Both the position numbers and the translations under genes were made by a program. The notes below the pieces were generated by a model. It searched no databases. It was not told where the DNA came from and worked only from the letters and a program-made list of their open reading frames with translations. Positions 1 through 8,608 of a DNA stretch of 64,000 nucleotides are shown here, piece after piece (the first letter of the stretch is position 1; every line of letters starts with the position of its first letter). The stretch comes from Arthrobacter sp. StoSoilB20 (lineage in GTDB: Bacteria > Actinomycetota > Actinomycetes > Actinomycetales > Micrococcaceae): contig NZ_AP024651.1 of NCBI RefSeq assembly GCF_019977295.1, forward strand, positions 1,488,001 to 1,552,000. Direction: 5' to 3'.

Positions 1-1412
1 CCGGTGATCGTCAGGAAGCCGTCGGCGTCCAGCTCGCCGAGGTCACCGGTACGGAAAAAGCCATCAACAAACGCAGCCTCGGTGGCCTCCTCATTGGCAT
101 GGTAGCCCTTGAAGACACCGATGCCCTTGACCAGCACCTCACCGTCCTGGGCCACCCGGATGGTGGTGCCGGGAAGGGGGATCCCCACCGTACCTATTCG
201 GGTCATGCTGGGAGTGTTGACGGTGCACGGGGCAGTGGTCTCCGTCAACCCGTATCCCTCCAGCACAGGCACGCCTGCACCATGGAAGAAATGGTTGTCC
301 CGAAGACTCAGCGGGCTGGCTCCGGAGACCGTGTAGCCGACCTGTCCGCCGAAAACCTCCCGGACTTTGGGATAGAGGAGCTTGTTGAACGCGGCATGCT
401 TCATGCCCAGAAGCCACCCCGGCCCCGGTCCCTGCCCGCGTGCGGCGAGGTCCAACGCCGTCGAATATTCCACGGCGGTAGCCGACGCCGCAGAGAAGAG
501 CGCTGCCTTTCCGCCCATGGCGGCCTTGTGGCCGGCGCCGGCGTAGACCTTTTCAAAAATGCGCGGCACGGCGAGCAGGAAGGTGGGCTTGAAAGTGCTG
601 AGGTCCTCCATCAGTCCACTGGCTCCTGCGCTGTGGCCAAGCGTGATGCCAGCCGTGAGGCAGACTACCTGGACTGCCCTGGCCAGGACGTGCGCCAGTG
701 GCAGGAACATCAGCGTCCGCGCACCCTGCTGCATCAGCAGCTCGGGGAGGAACGGGATGACGTTCCGTGCCACCAGGACAAAGTTGCCATGGGTGATTTC
801 GCAGCCCTTGGGCTTGCCGGTGGTTCCGGAGGTATACACGATCGAGGCGATGTCGGAGAGGTTCGCTGCGCTGCGCTGGCGCTCCAGCTCTGAGTCCATA
901 ATGCCGACTCCGACGGCGGAGACGCTGGTCAGGTTGGGGGCGTCGCCGTCGTGGTCCATCCGGATGATCGTCACGGGATCATCGCCGATGGCCGCAGACC
1001 GGTCCACCAAGTTGTGCACAAGTCCGGCTTTGGCTGTGTCTTCTACAAAGATGCGCCGGGCGCCGGAATCGGCCAGGATCCACTCGATCTGGCTTGCCGA
1101 GGACGTCTCGTAGATGGGCACCGTAACACCTCCGGCCATCCAGATGGCGAAGTCCACCAGCGTCCACTCGTAGCTGGACCGGGACAACACCGCAATGGGG
1201 TCCCCGGGGTTGAGGCCTCCGGCAATCAGTCCTTTGGCCAGTGCGGTGACATCTGCGAGGAATCTGGCGGCTGAAACGTTGAGCCATCCATTGGCCGTTT
1301 TGTGGGCATACAGGGTGCCGAACGGATCCTTGGCGCAGCGTTCCAGGAGGAGGTCGGTCACGTTGGAGTCGGGGTCGGCCTCGACCAGAAGTTCCGTGCT
1401 GGCTTCCCTCAC
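1..1412 (-). CDS. Long-chain acyl-CoA synthetase (AMP-forming), C-terminus cut by window edge
   Basis: Activates fatty acids to acyl-CoA through an acyl-adenylate. About 470 residues are visible and the C-terminal part lies outside the window. The reading frame on the minus strand shows the adenylate-forming P-loop SIVYTSGTTGKPKG near residue 190, the YGLTETT motif near residue 387, and the TGDLGELDADGF region at the truncated end. These are hallmarks of the ANL superfamily and fit the actinobacterial FadD15-like long-chain ligases. The start is a GTG at 1412-1410 with a strong Shine-Dalgarno (AGGAGGC) overlapping the end of pmt. The gene begins 10 bp after the pmt stop, so the two are probably cotranscribed. 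Chain-length specificity cannot be read from sequence. Confidence 0.9.
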   Translation of the reverse strand, partial: MREASTELLVEADPDSNVTDLLLERCAKDPFGTLYAHKTANGWLNVSAARFLADVTALAKGLIAGGLNPGDPIAVLSRSSYEWTLVDFAIWMAGGVTVPIYETSSASQIEWILADSGARRIFVEDTAKAGLVHNLVDRSAAIGDDPVTIIRMDHDGDAPNLTSVSAVGVGIMDSELERQRSAANLSDIASIVYTSGTTGKPKGCEITHGNFVLVARNVIPFLPELLMQQGARTLMFLPLAHVLARAVQVVCLTAGITLGHSAGASGLMEDLSTFKPTFLLAVPRIFEKVYAGAGHKAAMGGKAALFSAASATAVEYSTALDLAARGQGPGPGWLLGMKHAAFNKLLYPKVREVFGGQVGYTVSGASPLSLRDNHFFHGAGVPVLEGYGLTETTAPCTVNTPSMTRIGTVGIPLPGTTIRVAQDGEVLVKGIGVFKGYHANEEATEAAFVDGFFRTGDLGELDADGFLTIT

Positions 1413-1422
1413 TGCTTGCCTC

Positions 1423-3240
1423 CTAGATCCACGACGGCATCCACATCCTCATCCGCCACTCCTGGTAGCTGATCACTTCCGCGGTCAGGACGGGGTAGAA
1501 GAACGCGGTCGCCACCACTGCCAGGACCACCACAAATCCCACCACGTAGAGCCCTGATCGACGCCGCCACGGAGGGTCGCTGCTGCGGCCCAGGACCAGG
1601 CCCAGCACGTAGGTCAGGCCAAGGACGAGGAACGGTTCAAAGGACACCGCATAGAAAATGAACATGGTGCGTTCCGGATACATGAACCACGGAAGGTACC
1701 CGGCGGCGACTCCAGCCAGGATGGCACCTGCACGCCAGTCGCGGCGGCCGGCCCACCAGAACAAAAGGACGACCAGCGCAATGGTTCCACCCCACCACAC
1801 CACCGGATTGCCGACGGGCAGGATGGCCGAGGAACAGGTTTCCACCACGCAGCCAGGGGTGCCCTGTTTGGGGGTCTGGTAGTAGAAGGACGTAGGCCTG
1901 CCCATGACGAGCCAGGTCCAGGGGCTGGACTCGTACGGATGGTCCGAGCTGAGTCCCTGATGGAACTTGTACGCCTCCAAATGGTAATGGGCCAGGGACC
2001 GCACGGAATTGGGCAGCCAATCCCATCCCGGTGCAGGGTTGGTGGCCGCCCACTGCCGGTAGTAGGCATCCTTGGACAGGAACCAGCCCGTCCATGTAAC
2101 TGCATAGGTGACCGCTGCTGCCGGAATAATGGTGACGAAGGCCAGGAGGCCGTCCTTGAGGATGCCGGCGCTGAACCAGCTGCGGATACCCGCGATACGC
2201 CGGGCGTTCAGGTCCCAGAGGACCGTCATCACGCCGAAGGCGGCTACGAAGAACAAAGCCGACCATTTGGTTCCCACGGCCAAACCGAGGCAGATCCCCG
2301 CAACCAGCCGCCACCAGCGCATTCCGAGCCATGGGCCGGCCACCAACTGCGTAGGGGAGGGGCGGCCCCGCGGGGAAGCAGCCGCCTGCGCGGCGAGCCG
2401 TGAAGCCAGACGACGGCGGCCGTCGTCGCGGTCCAACAGCAGGGCACCGAAGGCGGCAAGGATCCACAACGCAAGGAAAACGTCCAGCAAAGCAGTTCTG
2501 GAGAGCACCAAGTGATGGCCATCAATGGCCAGCAGGAGCCCGGCAACGGCGCCGAGCGTGTGGGAGCGGAACAACTTCAGGGCGATAAGCGAGACGAGGA
2601 ATACGGTCACTGTTCCCGCCAGCGCTGCGGAGAAACGCCAGCCGAACGGGTTGTCGCCACCGAACAGCCACATTCCAAAGGTGATCATCCACTTGCCTAC
2701 CGGCGGGTGGACAACATACTCCGGGGTGTTGAGGAGGACGTTGGGGTTGCCGGCATTGAAGGAGTCGTTGGCGTTGGCCGGCCAGCTGCGCTCGTAGCCG
2801 CTCACCAGATAGGAGTACGCGTCCTTGACGTAGTACGTCTCGTCGAACACCAGGCTGTGCGGAGCATCCAGCCGGAAGAAGCGGAGGATGCCGCCCAGCA
2901 CGGCAGTGATGGTGGGGATCAGCCAGAACCACAGGCGCAGCGACGGCGGGTAGTCCCGCCAGCTCTGGATCCCGCCGATGAGGCGCTCCTTGAGGGCCTG
3001 GACGGTGTAAGCCTCTGCTGGCCGGGCTATCCACCGGTGGCCTTCCAGCCCGCGGCCGGGCAGCGTCGTGGCCTGCGTGTGATTGGCAGGCAGGGTCCGC
3101 CGTTGCCGCGTTAAGTCCCCGGGAACCGGGGCGGACGGTTGCTCCATGGTGTCCGCTGCAGCCGCGTCACCGGCTCCGGTGGTTGCTGGGGACGCCACAG
3201 GAGTTCCGGAAGTGCTGGCAGGAACGGGCGACTGGTTCAC
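1423..3240 (-). CDS. pmt: Dolichyl-phosphate-mannose-type protein mannosyltransferase (GT39)
   Basis: Membrane enzyme that transfers mannose from polyprenyl-phosphate-mannose to Ser/Thr of secreted proteins during Sec export. It has 605 residues, a soluble Pro/Thr-rich N-terminus of about 100 residues, then about ten hydrophobic segments. The FDETYYVKDAYSY motif in the first extracytoplasmic loop carries the conserved Asp-Glu of the PMT family, and VVHPPVGKWMI follows. Length and layout match actinobacterial Pmt. The start is GTG at 3240, divergent from rsmI with about 77 bp between them, an arrangement common in actinobacteria. It lies directly upstream of the acyl-CoA ligase. The first 100 residues are poorly conserved by eye, so an internal start is possible. 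Confidence 0.93.
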   Translation of the reverse strand: MNQSPVPASTSGTPVASPATTGAGDAAAADTMEQPSAPVPGDLTRQRRTLPANHTQATTLPGRGLEGHRWIARPAEAYTVQALKERLIGGIQSWRDYPPSLRLWFWLIPTITAVLGGILRFFRLDAPHSLVFDETYYVKDAYSYLVSGYERSWPANANDSFNAGNPNVLLNTPEYVVHPPVGKWMITFGMWLFGGDNPFGWRFSAALAGTVTVFLVSLIALKLFRSHTLGAVAGLLLAIDGHHLVLSRTALLDVFLALWILAAFGALLLDRDDGRRRLASRLAAQAAASPRGRPSPTQLVAGPWLGMRWWRLVAGICLGLAVGTKWSALFFVAAFGVMTVLWDLNARRIAGIRSWFSAGILKDGLLAFVTIIPAAAVTYAVTWTGWFLSKDAYYRQWAATNPAPGWDWLPNSVRSLAHYHLEAYKFHQGLSSDHPYESSPWTWLVMGRPTSFYYQTPKQGTPGCVVETCSSAILPVGNPVVWWGGTIALVVLLFWWAGRRDWRAGAILAGVAAGYLPWFMYPERTMFIFYAVSFEPFLVLGLTYVLGLVLGRSSDPPWRRRSGLYVVGFVVVLAVVATAFFYPVLTAEVISYQEWRMRMWMPSWI

Positions 3241-3317
3241 CCGCCCATGCTACCTTTCCATCCTTGCCGCAGCGTTGAGGTGCGGCGCTGGAGGCAGCGC
3301 GGCATTAGGCTTGGCAG

Positions 3318-4241
3318 GTGGACGAACAGCGCAGCACCCCGGACGAGGCACCTTACAGCGACGAACTGGACGAGGCCGTTCCTGCAGCCGGCGCCGGCGC
3401 AACTCCTGGCGTAGGCCGGATTGTGTTGGCTGCCACTCCCATCGGAAACGTGGGTGATGCGACCACGAGGCTGGTTGAACTCCTGGGGACCGCAGACATC
3501 GTGGCTGCAGAGGACACCAGGCGATTGCACCGGCTGGTGACGGCCCTGGGAGTGGAAGTCTCCGGACGGGTCATCAGCTACCACGAGCACAACGAGGCAG
3601 CCAAGACCGGCGAGCTCCTGGACCATGTGCGGGCAGGAAAGACCATCCTGATGGTCAGCGACGCCGGAATGCCCGCCGTATCGGACCCCGGGTTCCGTTT
3701 GGTGGAAGGCGCCGTTGCCGCGGGCTTGACCGTCACCGCCGTCCCTGGCCCCTCGGCCGTTCTGACCGCATTGGCACTGTCCGGCCTGCCAACCGACCGC
3801 TTCTGCTTTGAGGGGTTCCTGCCGCGTAAAGCGGGGGAGCGGAACTCACGTCTCGCGGACCTCGCGGACGAGCGCCGCACCATGGTCTTCTTCGAGGCCC
3901 CGCATCGGCTCGAAGTGATGCTCCGGGCACTCCACGAGCGCTTGGGTGCCGATCGCCGCGTAGCGGTGTGCCGCGAGCTGACCAAGACCTATGAGGAAGT
4001 TATTCGCGGAACCCTGCGCGACCTGCTCCAGTGGGCAGAGAACAACGAAGTCCGCGGCGAGATCGCCGTGGTAGTCGGTGGTGCGCCTGAACAGGAGCCC
4101 GGCAAACCCGAGGACCACGTCGCAGCCGTTAACGAACTCATCTCCCAGGGCATCCGCCTCAAGGAAGCCGTGGCAGCAGTGGCGGAGGACGCCCGCGTCA
4201 GCAAGCGGGAACTGTACTCGGCGGTACTCGCAGCGCGCTGA
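3318..4241 (+). CDS. rsmI: 16S rRNA (cytidine-1402-2'-O)-methyltransferase
   Basis: SAM-dependent tetrapyrrole-methylase-fold enzyme that 2'-O-methylates C1402 of 16S rRNA in the decoding centre. The core starts at GRIVLAATPIGNVGDATTR (about residue 33) and continues with AAEDTRRLHRL, SDAGMPAVSDPG and VPGPSAVLTALALSGLP, all standard RsmI motifs. The 307-residue length exceeds the family core of about 275 because of an acidic N-terminal extension of about 32 residues. That extension depends on the GTG at 3318, so a later start cannot be excluded. It is divergent from pmt. A 14-bp palindrome follows 7 bp after the stop codon. Confidence 0.93.
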   Translation: MDEQRSTPDEAPYSDELDEAVPAAGAGATPGVGRIVLAATPIGNVGDATTRLVELLGTADIVAAEDTRRLHRLVTALGVEVSGRVISYHEHNEAAKTGELLDHVRAGKTILMVSDAGMPAVSDPGFRLVEGAVAAGLTVTAVPGPSAVLTALALSGLPTDRFCFEGFLPRKAGERNSRLADLADERRTMVFFEAPHRLEVMLRALHERLGADRRVAVCRELTKTYEEVIRGTLRDLLQWAENNEVRGEIAVVVGGAPEQEPGKPEDHVAAVNELISQGIRLKEAVAAVAEDARVSKRELYSAVLAAR

Positions 4242-4248
4242 TCGACGC

Positions 4249-4262
4249 TGTGCAGCTGCACA
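4249..4262. promoter_or_regulatory. 14-bp perfect palindrome upstream of gabD
   Basis: The sequence TGTGCAGCTGCACA is a perfect dyad between the rsmI stop and the gabD start, about 140 bp upstream of the gabD ATG. It has no T-run, so a terminator is unlikely. An operator for gabD is an inference. Confidence 0.35.
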
Positions 4263-4401
4263 ATTCAGCGCCTGCATGGCAGTGCGTGAAGGCGTAGACA
4301 CTCCTTCTCACGGGGCAGTACGGTGGCAGTAATTCACGCCACTTCCGGCAACGAACCCCAGTGGTGCAATTCTCCAAAGCACCCAAGACGAAGGAGTCGC
4401 C

Positions 4402-5883
4402 ATGACTGTCACGGTTGAACGCGAAAGCGAACTGCTGGCTTCCGTCCCCACCGGCCTGCTGATCAACGGTCAGTGGCGCCCGGCCGGATCCGGAAAGACC
4501 TTTGATGTTGAGGACCCGGCTACGGGCAAGGTCCTGCTCAGCATCTCCGACGCCGGTGCTGAAGACGGCGCTGCCGCCCTCGACGCCGCTGCTGCCGCCC
4601 AGGCCGATTGGGCCCGCACCGCCCCCCGCGAACGCGGCGAGATCCTGCGCCGCGCCTTTGAACTGGTCACCGAACGCGCCGAGGACTTCGCACTGCTGAT
4701 GACCTTGGAAATGGGCAAGCCCTTGGCCGAGGCCCGCGGTGAAGTCACCTATGGCGCAGAGTTCCTGCGCTGGTTCTCCGAGGAAGCCGTCCGCGTGTCC
4801 GGCCGCTACTCTGCAGCCCCCGATGGCAAGAACCGCCTCCTGGTGCAGAAGAAGCCGGTGGGCCCCTGCCTGCTGATCACCCCGTGGAACTTCCCGCTGG
4901 CCATGGCTACCCGCAAGGTTGCCCCGGCCGTCGCCGCCGGTTGCACCATGGTGCTCAAGCCCGCCAACCTGACCCCGCTGACCAGCCTGCTGTTCGCACA
5001 GGTCATGCAGGAGGCCGGCCTTCCCGCCGGTGTCCTCAACGTCATCCAGACCTCCACCGCCGGTGCTGTCACCGGCCCGCTGATCAAGGATGACCGTCTC
5101 CGCAAGATCTCCTTCACCGGCTCCACCCCGGTGGGCCAGGCACTGATCCGCGAAGCCGCCGACAAGGTCCTGCGCACCTCCATGGAACTTGGCGGCAACG
5201 CCCCGTTCGTGGTCTTCGAGGACGCTGACCTGGACAAGGCCGTTGAGGGTGCCATCGCAGCGAAGATGCGCAACATGGGTGAGGCCTGCACCGCTGCGAA
5301 CCGTTTCATCGTGCACGAGTCCATCGCCGACTCCTTCGCCGAGAAGTTTGCCGCCAAGATCGGCTCGCTCACCACTGCCCGCGGTACCGAGCCCGAGTCC
5401 AAGGTTGGCCCGCTGATCGACGGCAAGGCCCGCGACGGCGTTCACGCCCTGGTTTCTGAAGCCGTAGCAGGAGGTGCCACAGCCGTCACCGGTGGTGCCG
5501 CCGTCGACGGTCCCGGATACTTCTACCAGCCCACCGTGCTGAAGAACGTCGCGGCCGACGCCCGTATCCTCCAGGAAGAGATCTTCGGGCCGGTAGCGCC
5601 GATCATCACCTTCTCCACCGAGGACGACGCCGTTCGCCTGGCCAACAACACCGAGTACGGCCTGGTTGCCTACGTCTTCACCAAGGACCTCAACCGTGGC
5701 CTGCGCATCAGTGAGCGGATCGAAACCGGCATGCTCGGCCTGAACGCCGGTGTTATCTCCAACGCGGCGGCACCGTTCGGTGGCGTCAAGCAGTCCGGGC
5801 TGGGCCGTGAAGGCGGCTCCGAAGGCATCGAAGAGTACCTGTACACCCAGTACGTAGGTATCGCGGACCCGTACGCCGACTAA
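4402..5883 (+). CDS. gabD: Succinate-semialdehyde dehydrogenase (NADP+)
   Basis: Aldehyde dehydrogenase of 493 residues that oxidises succinate semialdehyde to succinate in the GABA shunt. Visible motifs are LITPWNFPLAMATRK (cofactor pocket), FTGSTPVGQ (Rossmann turn), MELGGNAPFVVFEDAD with the general-base Glu near residue 262, and MGEACTAANRF with the catalytic Cys near residue 296. GGVKQSGLGREGG lies near the C-terminus. The ATG at 4402 is preceded by GAAGGAG. The gene stands alone, with about 160 bp upstream and a strong terminator 63 bp downstream. No aminotransferase gabT is adjacent, so another short-chain semialdehyde substrate is possible. Confidence 0.88.
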   Translation: MTVTVERESELLASVPTGLLINGQWRPAGSGKTFDVEDPATGKVLLSISDAGAEDGAAALDAAAAAQADWARTAPRERGEILRRAFELVTERAEDFALLMTLEMGKPLAEARGEVTYGAEFLRWFSEEAVRVSGRYSAAPDGKNRLLVQKKPVGPCLLITPWNFPLAMATRKVAPAVAAGCTMVLKPANLTPLTSLLFAQVMQEAGLPAGVLNVIQTSTAGAVTGPLIKDDRLRKISFTGSTPVGQALIREAADKVLRTSMELGGNAPFVVFEDADLDKAVEGAIAAKMRNMGEACTAANRFIVHESIADSFAEKFAAKIGSLTTARGTEPESKVGPLIDGKARDGVHALVSEAVAGGATAVTGGAAVDGPGYFYQPTVLKNVAADARILQEEIFGPVAPIITFSTEDDAVRLANNTEYGLVAYVFTKDLNRGLRISERIETGMLGLNAGVISNAAAPFGGVKQSGLGREGGSEGIEEYLYTQYVGIADPYAD

Positions 5884-5945
5884 GCCTGCTCTTTCCACCA
5901 AGGAGCACGCCCGCCGCTCTCGCAACAAGAACGGCCGGTAAACGC

Positions 5946-5992
5946 AAGGGCCCGGTCCCGGGAACCACAAGTTCCTGGGGCCGGGCCTTTTG
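5946..5992 (+). terminator. Rho-independent terminator after gabD
   Basis: Inverted repeat with arms AAGGGCCCGG-TCCCGGGAAC and GTTCCTGGGGCCGGGCCTT around a CACAA loop, followed by a short TTTT. It sits 63 bp after the gabD stop. Confidence 0.85.
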
Positions 5993-6016
5993 CTGTCTGC
6001 AGGATCCAGCGCCGCT

Positions 6017-6117
6017 GTGAGGTCGGTGGCGGTGTGAGGTCGGCGCCGGTGTGGCGTAGCGCAGCTGTGGCGTCAGTGCCGCTGTGGCGTCGGCGCAGCT
6101 GTGGCGTCAGCGCCGCT
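6017..6117. repeat. Six tandem copies of a 17-bp repeat
   Basis: Units close to GTGGCGTCAGCGCCGCT start at 6017, 6034, 6051, 6067, 6084 and 6101. One unit (6051) is 16 bp and the others are 17 bp. The last unit contains the stop codon of the transglutaminase gene (6107-6109 on the minus strand), so the array forms its 3' end and the flanking spacer. Confidence 0.85.
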
Positions 6118-8608
6118 GGGGGAGCGCTCCCCGCAGCGTCCGCCACCACCGGGCAACCCCCCGCCCGGAAGCAGTACCGAGGGAACTTATGGCCCGGAAC
6201 GGTGCGCCCAGCGCGTGCACCCACCGACGCATCATCGACGGCGGCAGCCAGTCGGCGCGGAAGCGCACCAGCCAGCGGGCATTGGTACGTAAGGATTCAC
6301 GCACGACGGCGACGCGCGCCGCGGCCGCTGGCGCCGCCGACGGTGCGCTCCAACGGCCATAGCGCTGCCGCTCGAAATCCGAGGTGAGTGAGGCAACCGC
6401 GACGTGAGCGGCGTCGTCCATTCCTCCAGCTTCCCCGAGGGCTGTGCTGGAGCGAAGCCTTGCTGAGAAGTGCCTTGGCGTTTCGCTGGGCGTCGACGGC
6501 AAACCGTAGTCCGCAGCGAGGTCCTGCAGCTCCGCCCACGCCAGCTCAGGGACGGGATCCTTGAAGCCGGGCTCCAGGGCATCGGCGTCGTCGGCAGGCT
6601 TTTGGTTCAAGCGGCGCCGCCGCAGTATGGTCCGGCTCAGCCGCGGTGACCACAGGAACGCGAGCAGCAATACCACGCCTGCAGCCGCCGCGCCGATGAC
6701 CGGCAGCGGGTTCGCGTTGGTTGTTCCCGCAGCGGGAGTTTCCACGCCCGGCAACGGAACAGGGGCCGGCGTGGCCGGGGCCGGGGTGGTCAGGACTTCT
6801 TTTTCGTCCGCATTGGTGCTGAGGTTGCCCGGAACGGAGGTTTCCGTAGCGTACTGGGGGACGACGCCGCGCGAAGGAGTGGGCTCGAACGGAACCCAGC
6901 CGAGGCCCTCGAAGTAGAGCTCGGGCCACGCATGGGCATCCCGGGCATCTACCTCGTACTCAGGGAAGGAACCCTGGCCCACCAACGCCACGGACTCGCC
7001 TGTCAGCCGGCCGGGTGCGTAACCCACGGCAATGCGGCTGGGAATACCCTCAGCCCGCGCCATGACGGCCATTGCCGAAGAGAAATGGACGCAGTAGCCA
7101 CTCTTGACGGTAAGGAAGTCGGCCAGGACTGAGAGACCGTTGCCGTCGTAGCCGTTCTGCACCGGAGCCTGCAAAGAGTACGTAAATTCACCGGAGCGCA
7201 GGTATTTCTGGATGGCCAGTGCCTTGCCGTAGTTGCTGCTCTGGGAGGCAGTGACGGAATCGGCTGTTTGCCGCACGATGTCGGGAAGGTTGCCCGGAAT
7301 CCGCAGGAAGTCCTCTGAGATGCCTTGGGGAGCCGCGGTGGCACGGGACAGGGATTCTGCCGTGATTTTCGGGGCGCCGGAAAACACCACATACCGCTGG
7401 GCACGGGTGGTGGTCTCGTTACTCATGATGCTCAACGTGGCAGGATCCCAGGTCCAGCGCCCATTAAGGCCGTTGACCGATGCTGGCGCGAAGGGAGCAG
7501 GAAGGTAGGGGCTGGTGAACAGGCCGGCATTGACCGACGTGACTGTGTTCACCACTTCGCCTTGGACCGCGTATCCGGTTTCGATCCTGTCGGCACCCGC
7601 GCGCCGCTGCGCTGTACGGTCATCCGGGGCCCAGGTTTCGCCGTCGAAGTGGTCAATGGTCACTGACCTCAGGTAAAGAGGGCCGCTGGCACTGGTTGCA
7701 TAGGTGATGCGGCCCGATCCCGTGGGGCTCCGGAGGCTGTTGCCCAGCGTGATCATGGGGTTGAGTCCGTTGGAGGTGCCCCAGGGACTCAGCCGCGATC
7801 CTTGGGGAAAGGTCCCGGTCTCGAACCCCGGAATGGCCAGCGGAACCACCATGGTCAAGGCCAGCGCCAAGCCTCCGGTCACCAAGGAGCGCCGGAATTG
7901 GCCCGAGCCCCTGCCGGATCCGGACTGGAGCCTGGCATCAGGGGCAAACCAGTGGCTGCATCCCAAAATGAGGAGGTACCCAACAGTGGCGCCAATGAAA
8001 CCGGCAACGCCCACGCTCTGCGGTTTGATGGTGGCCGGAACCACCATCACTGCCAGAAGGCCGATACCGCTGGCCGCGGGCATCGAAAGTGGCACTGCCA
8101 AAGCGTCGATCAGGATCACCAGGAGACCCAAACACGCGCACATGACGAAGACGATCCCCGCATTGGGAGCCACCGGGGCACTTTCGGAAACCACGGTCTC
8201 GGCAGCGCGTTTGACCAGGCGTCCGACGGCGGTAAAGGTCCCCGGAGTGGGGATGAAGCCCGCCAGGCTTTCCTGCCGGAAGAATGTGAAGCTGAGAATC
8301 CCCGCGAGCGAGGCGAACGAACCCAAGGTAGCCAACAGCGGTTTGGCCCGGAGTGCCCGGAGGAGGGCCAACGTCAGCGCAACGACCACCACTGTGGTGA
8401 TCAAGGGCATGAACCAGGCCCACCCCCTGAGGACACCGTTCAAGGACAAGGCAGCGCCCAGGACGGCAACAACGATCGACCCTGCCATGACCCAGGGGTA
8501 AGGGCCGGGGCCCGGGGTCCGTGGGCGCGGGGACGCCGACGGCTTCGGCCCGGTGGTTCCGCCGGGAAGAACAGGGGCAGGGGACCCCCTGTGGGATGTT
8601 GCGGTCAT
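6107..8608 (-). CDS. TgpA-like membrane transglutaminase-domain protein
   Basis: Membrane protein of 833 residues. The N-terminal third has about six hydrophobic segments (DUF3488/TgpA type). A transglutaminase-like core follows, with the catalytic Cys in SGYCVHFSSAMAVMA (about residue 504), the His in DAHAWPELYFEG (about 554) and the Asp/Glu region GWVPFEPTPSRG. A further transmembrane helix lies near residue 640 and a cytoplasmic DUF4129-like tail ends the protein. Families of this kind are papain-like peptidases or transglutaminases facing the periplasmic side. It overlaps the upstream DUF58 gene by 4 bp and is third in a moxR-DUF58-tgpA operon, a conserved trio in actinobacteria. The true substrate is unknown. 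The C-terminal codons run into a 17-bp tandem repeat. Confidence 0.9.
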   Translation of the reverse strand: MTATSHRGSPAPVLPGGTTGPKPSASPRPRTPGPGPYPWVMAGSIVVAVLGAALSLNGVLRGWAWFMPLITTVVVVALTLALLRALRAKPLLATLGSFASLAGILSFTFFRQESLAGFIPTPGTFTAVGRLVKRAAETVVSESAPVAPNAGIVFVMCACLGLLVILIDALAVPLSMPAASGIGLLAVMVVPATIKPQSVGVAGFIGATVGYLLILGCSHWFAPDARLQSGSGRGSGQFRRSLVTGGLALALTMVVPLAIPGFETGTFPQGSRLSPWGTSNGLNPMITLGNSLRSPTGSGRITYATSASGPLYLRSVTIDHFDGETWAPDDRTAQRRAGADRIETGYAVQGEVVNTVTSVNAGLFTSPYLPAPFAPASVNGLNGRWTWDPATLSIMSNETTTRAQRYVVFSGAPKITAESLSRATAAPQGISEDFLRIPGNLPDIVRQTADSVTASQSSNYGKALAIQKYLRSGEFTYSLQAPVQNGYDGNGLSVLADFLTVKSGYCVHFSSAMAVMARAEGIPSRIAVGYAPGRLTGESVALVGQGSFPEYEVDARDAHAWPELYFEGLGWVPFEPTPSRGVVPQYATETSVPGNLSTNADEKEVLTTPAPATPAPVPLPGVETPAAGTTNANPLPVIGAAAAGVVLLLAFLWSPRLSRTILRRRRLNQKPADDADALEPGFKDPVPELAWAELQDLAADYGLPSTPSETPRHFSARLRSSTALGEAGGMDDAAHVAVASLTSDFERQRYGRWSAPSAAPAAAARVAVVRESLRTNARWLVRFRADWLPPSMMRRWVHALGAPFRAISSLGTASGRGVARWWRTLRGALPQRR

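Noticed and set aside
99..893. Plus-strand frame of 264 codons at the left end
   Set aside because: Shadow of the minus-strand acyl-CoA ligase, which has intact adenylation motifs.
4198..5970. Long minus-strand frame of 590 codons opposite gabD
   Set aside because: Shadow of gabD: Gly/Asp-rich composition, no family motif, while the plus-strand frame has full aldehyde dehydrogenase motifs.
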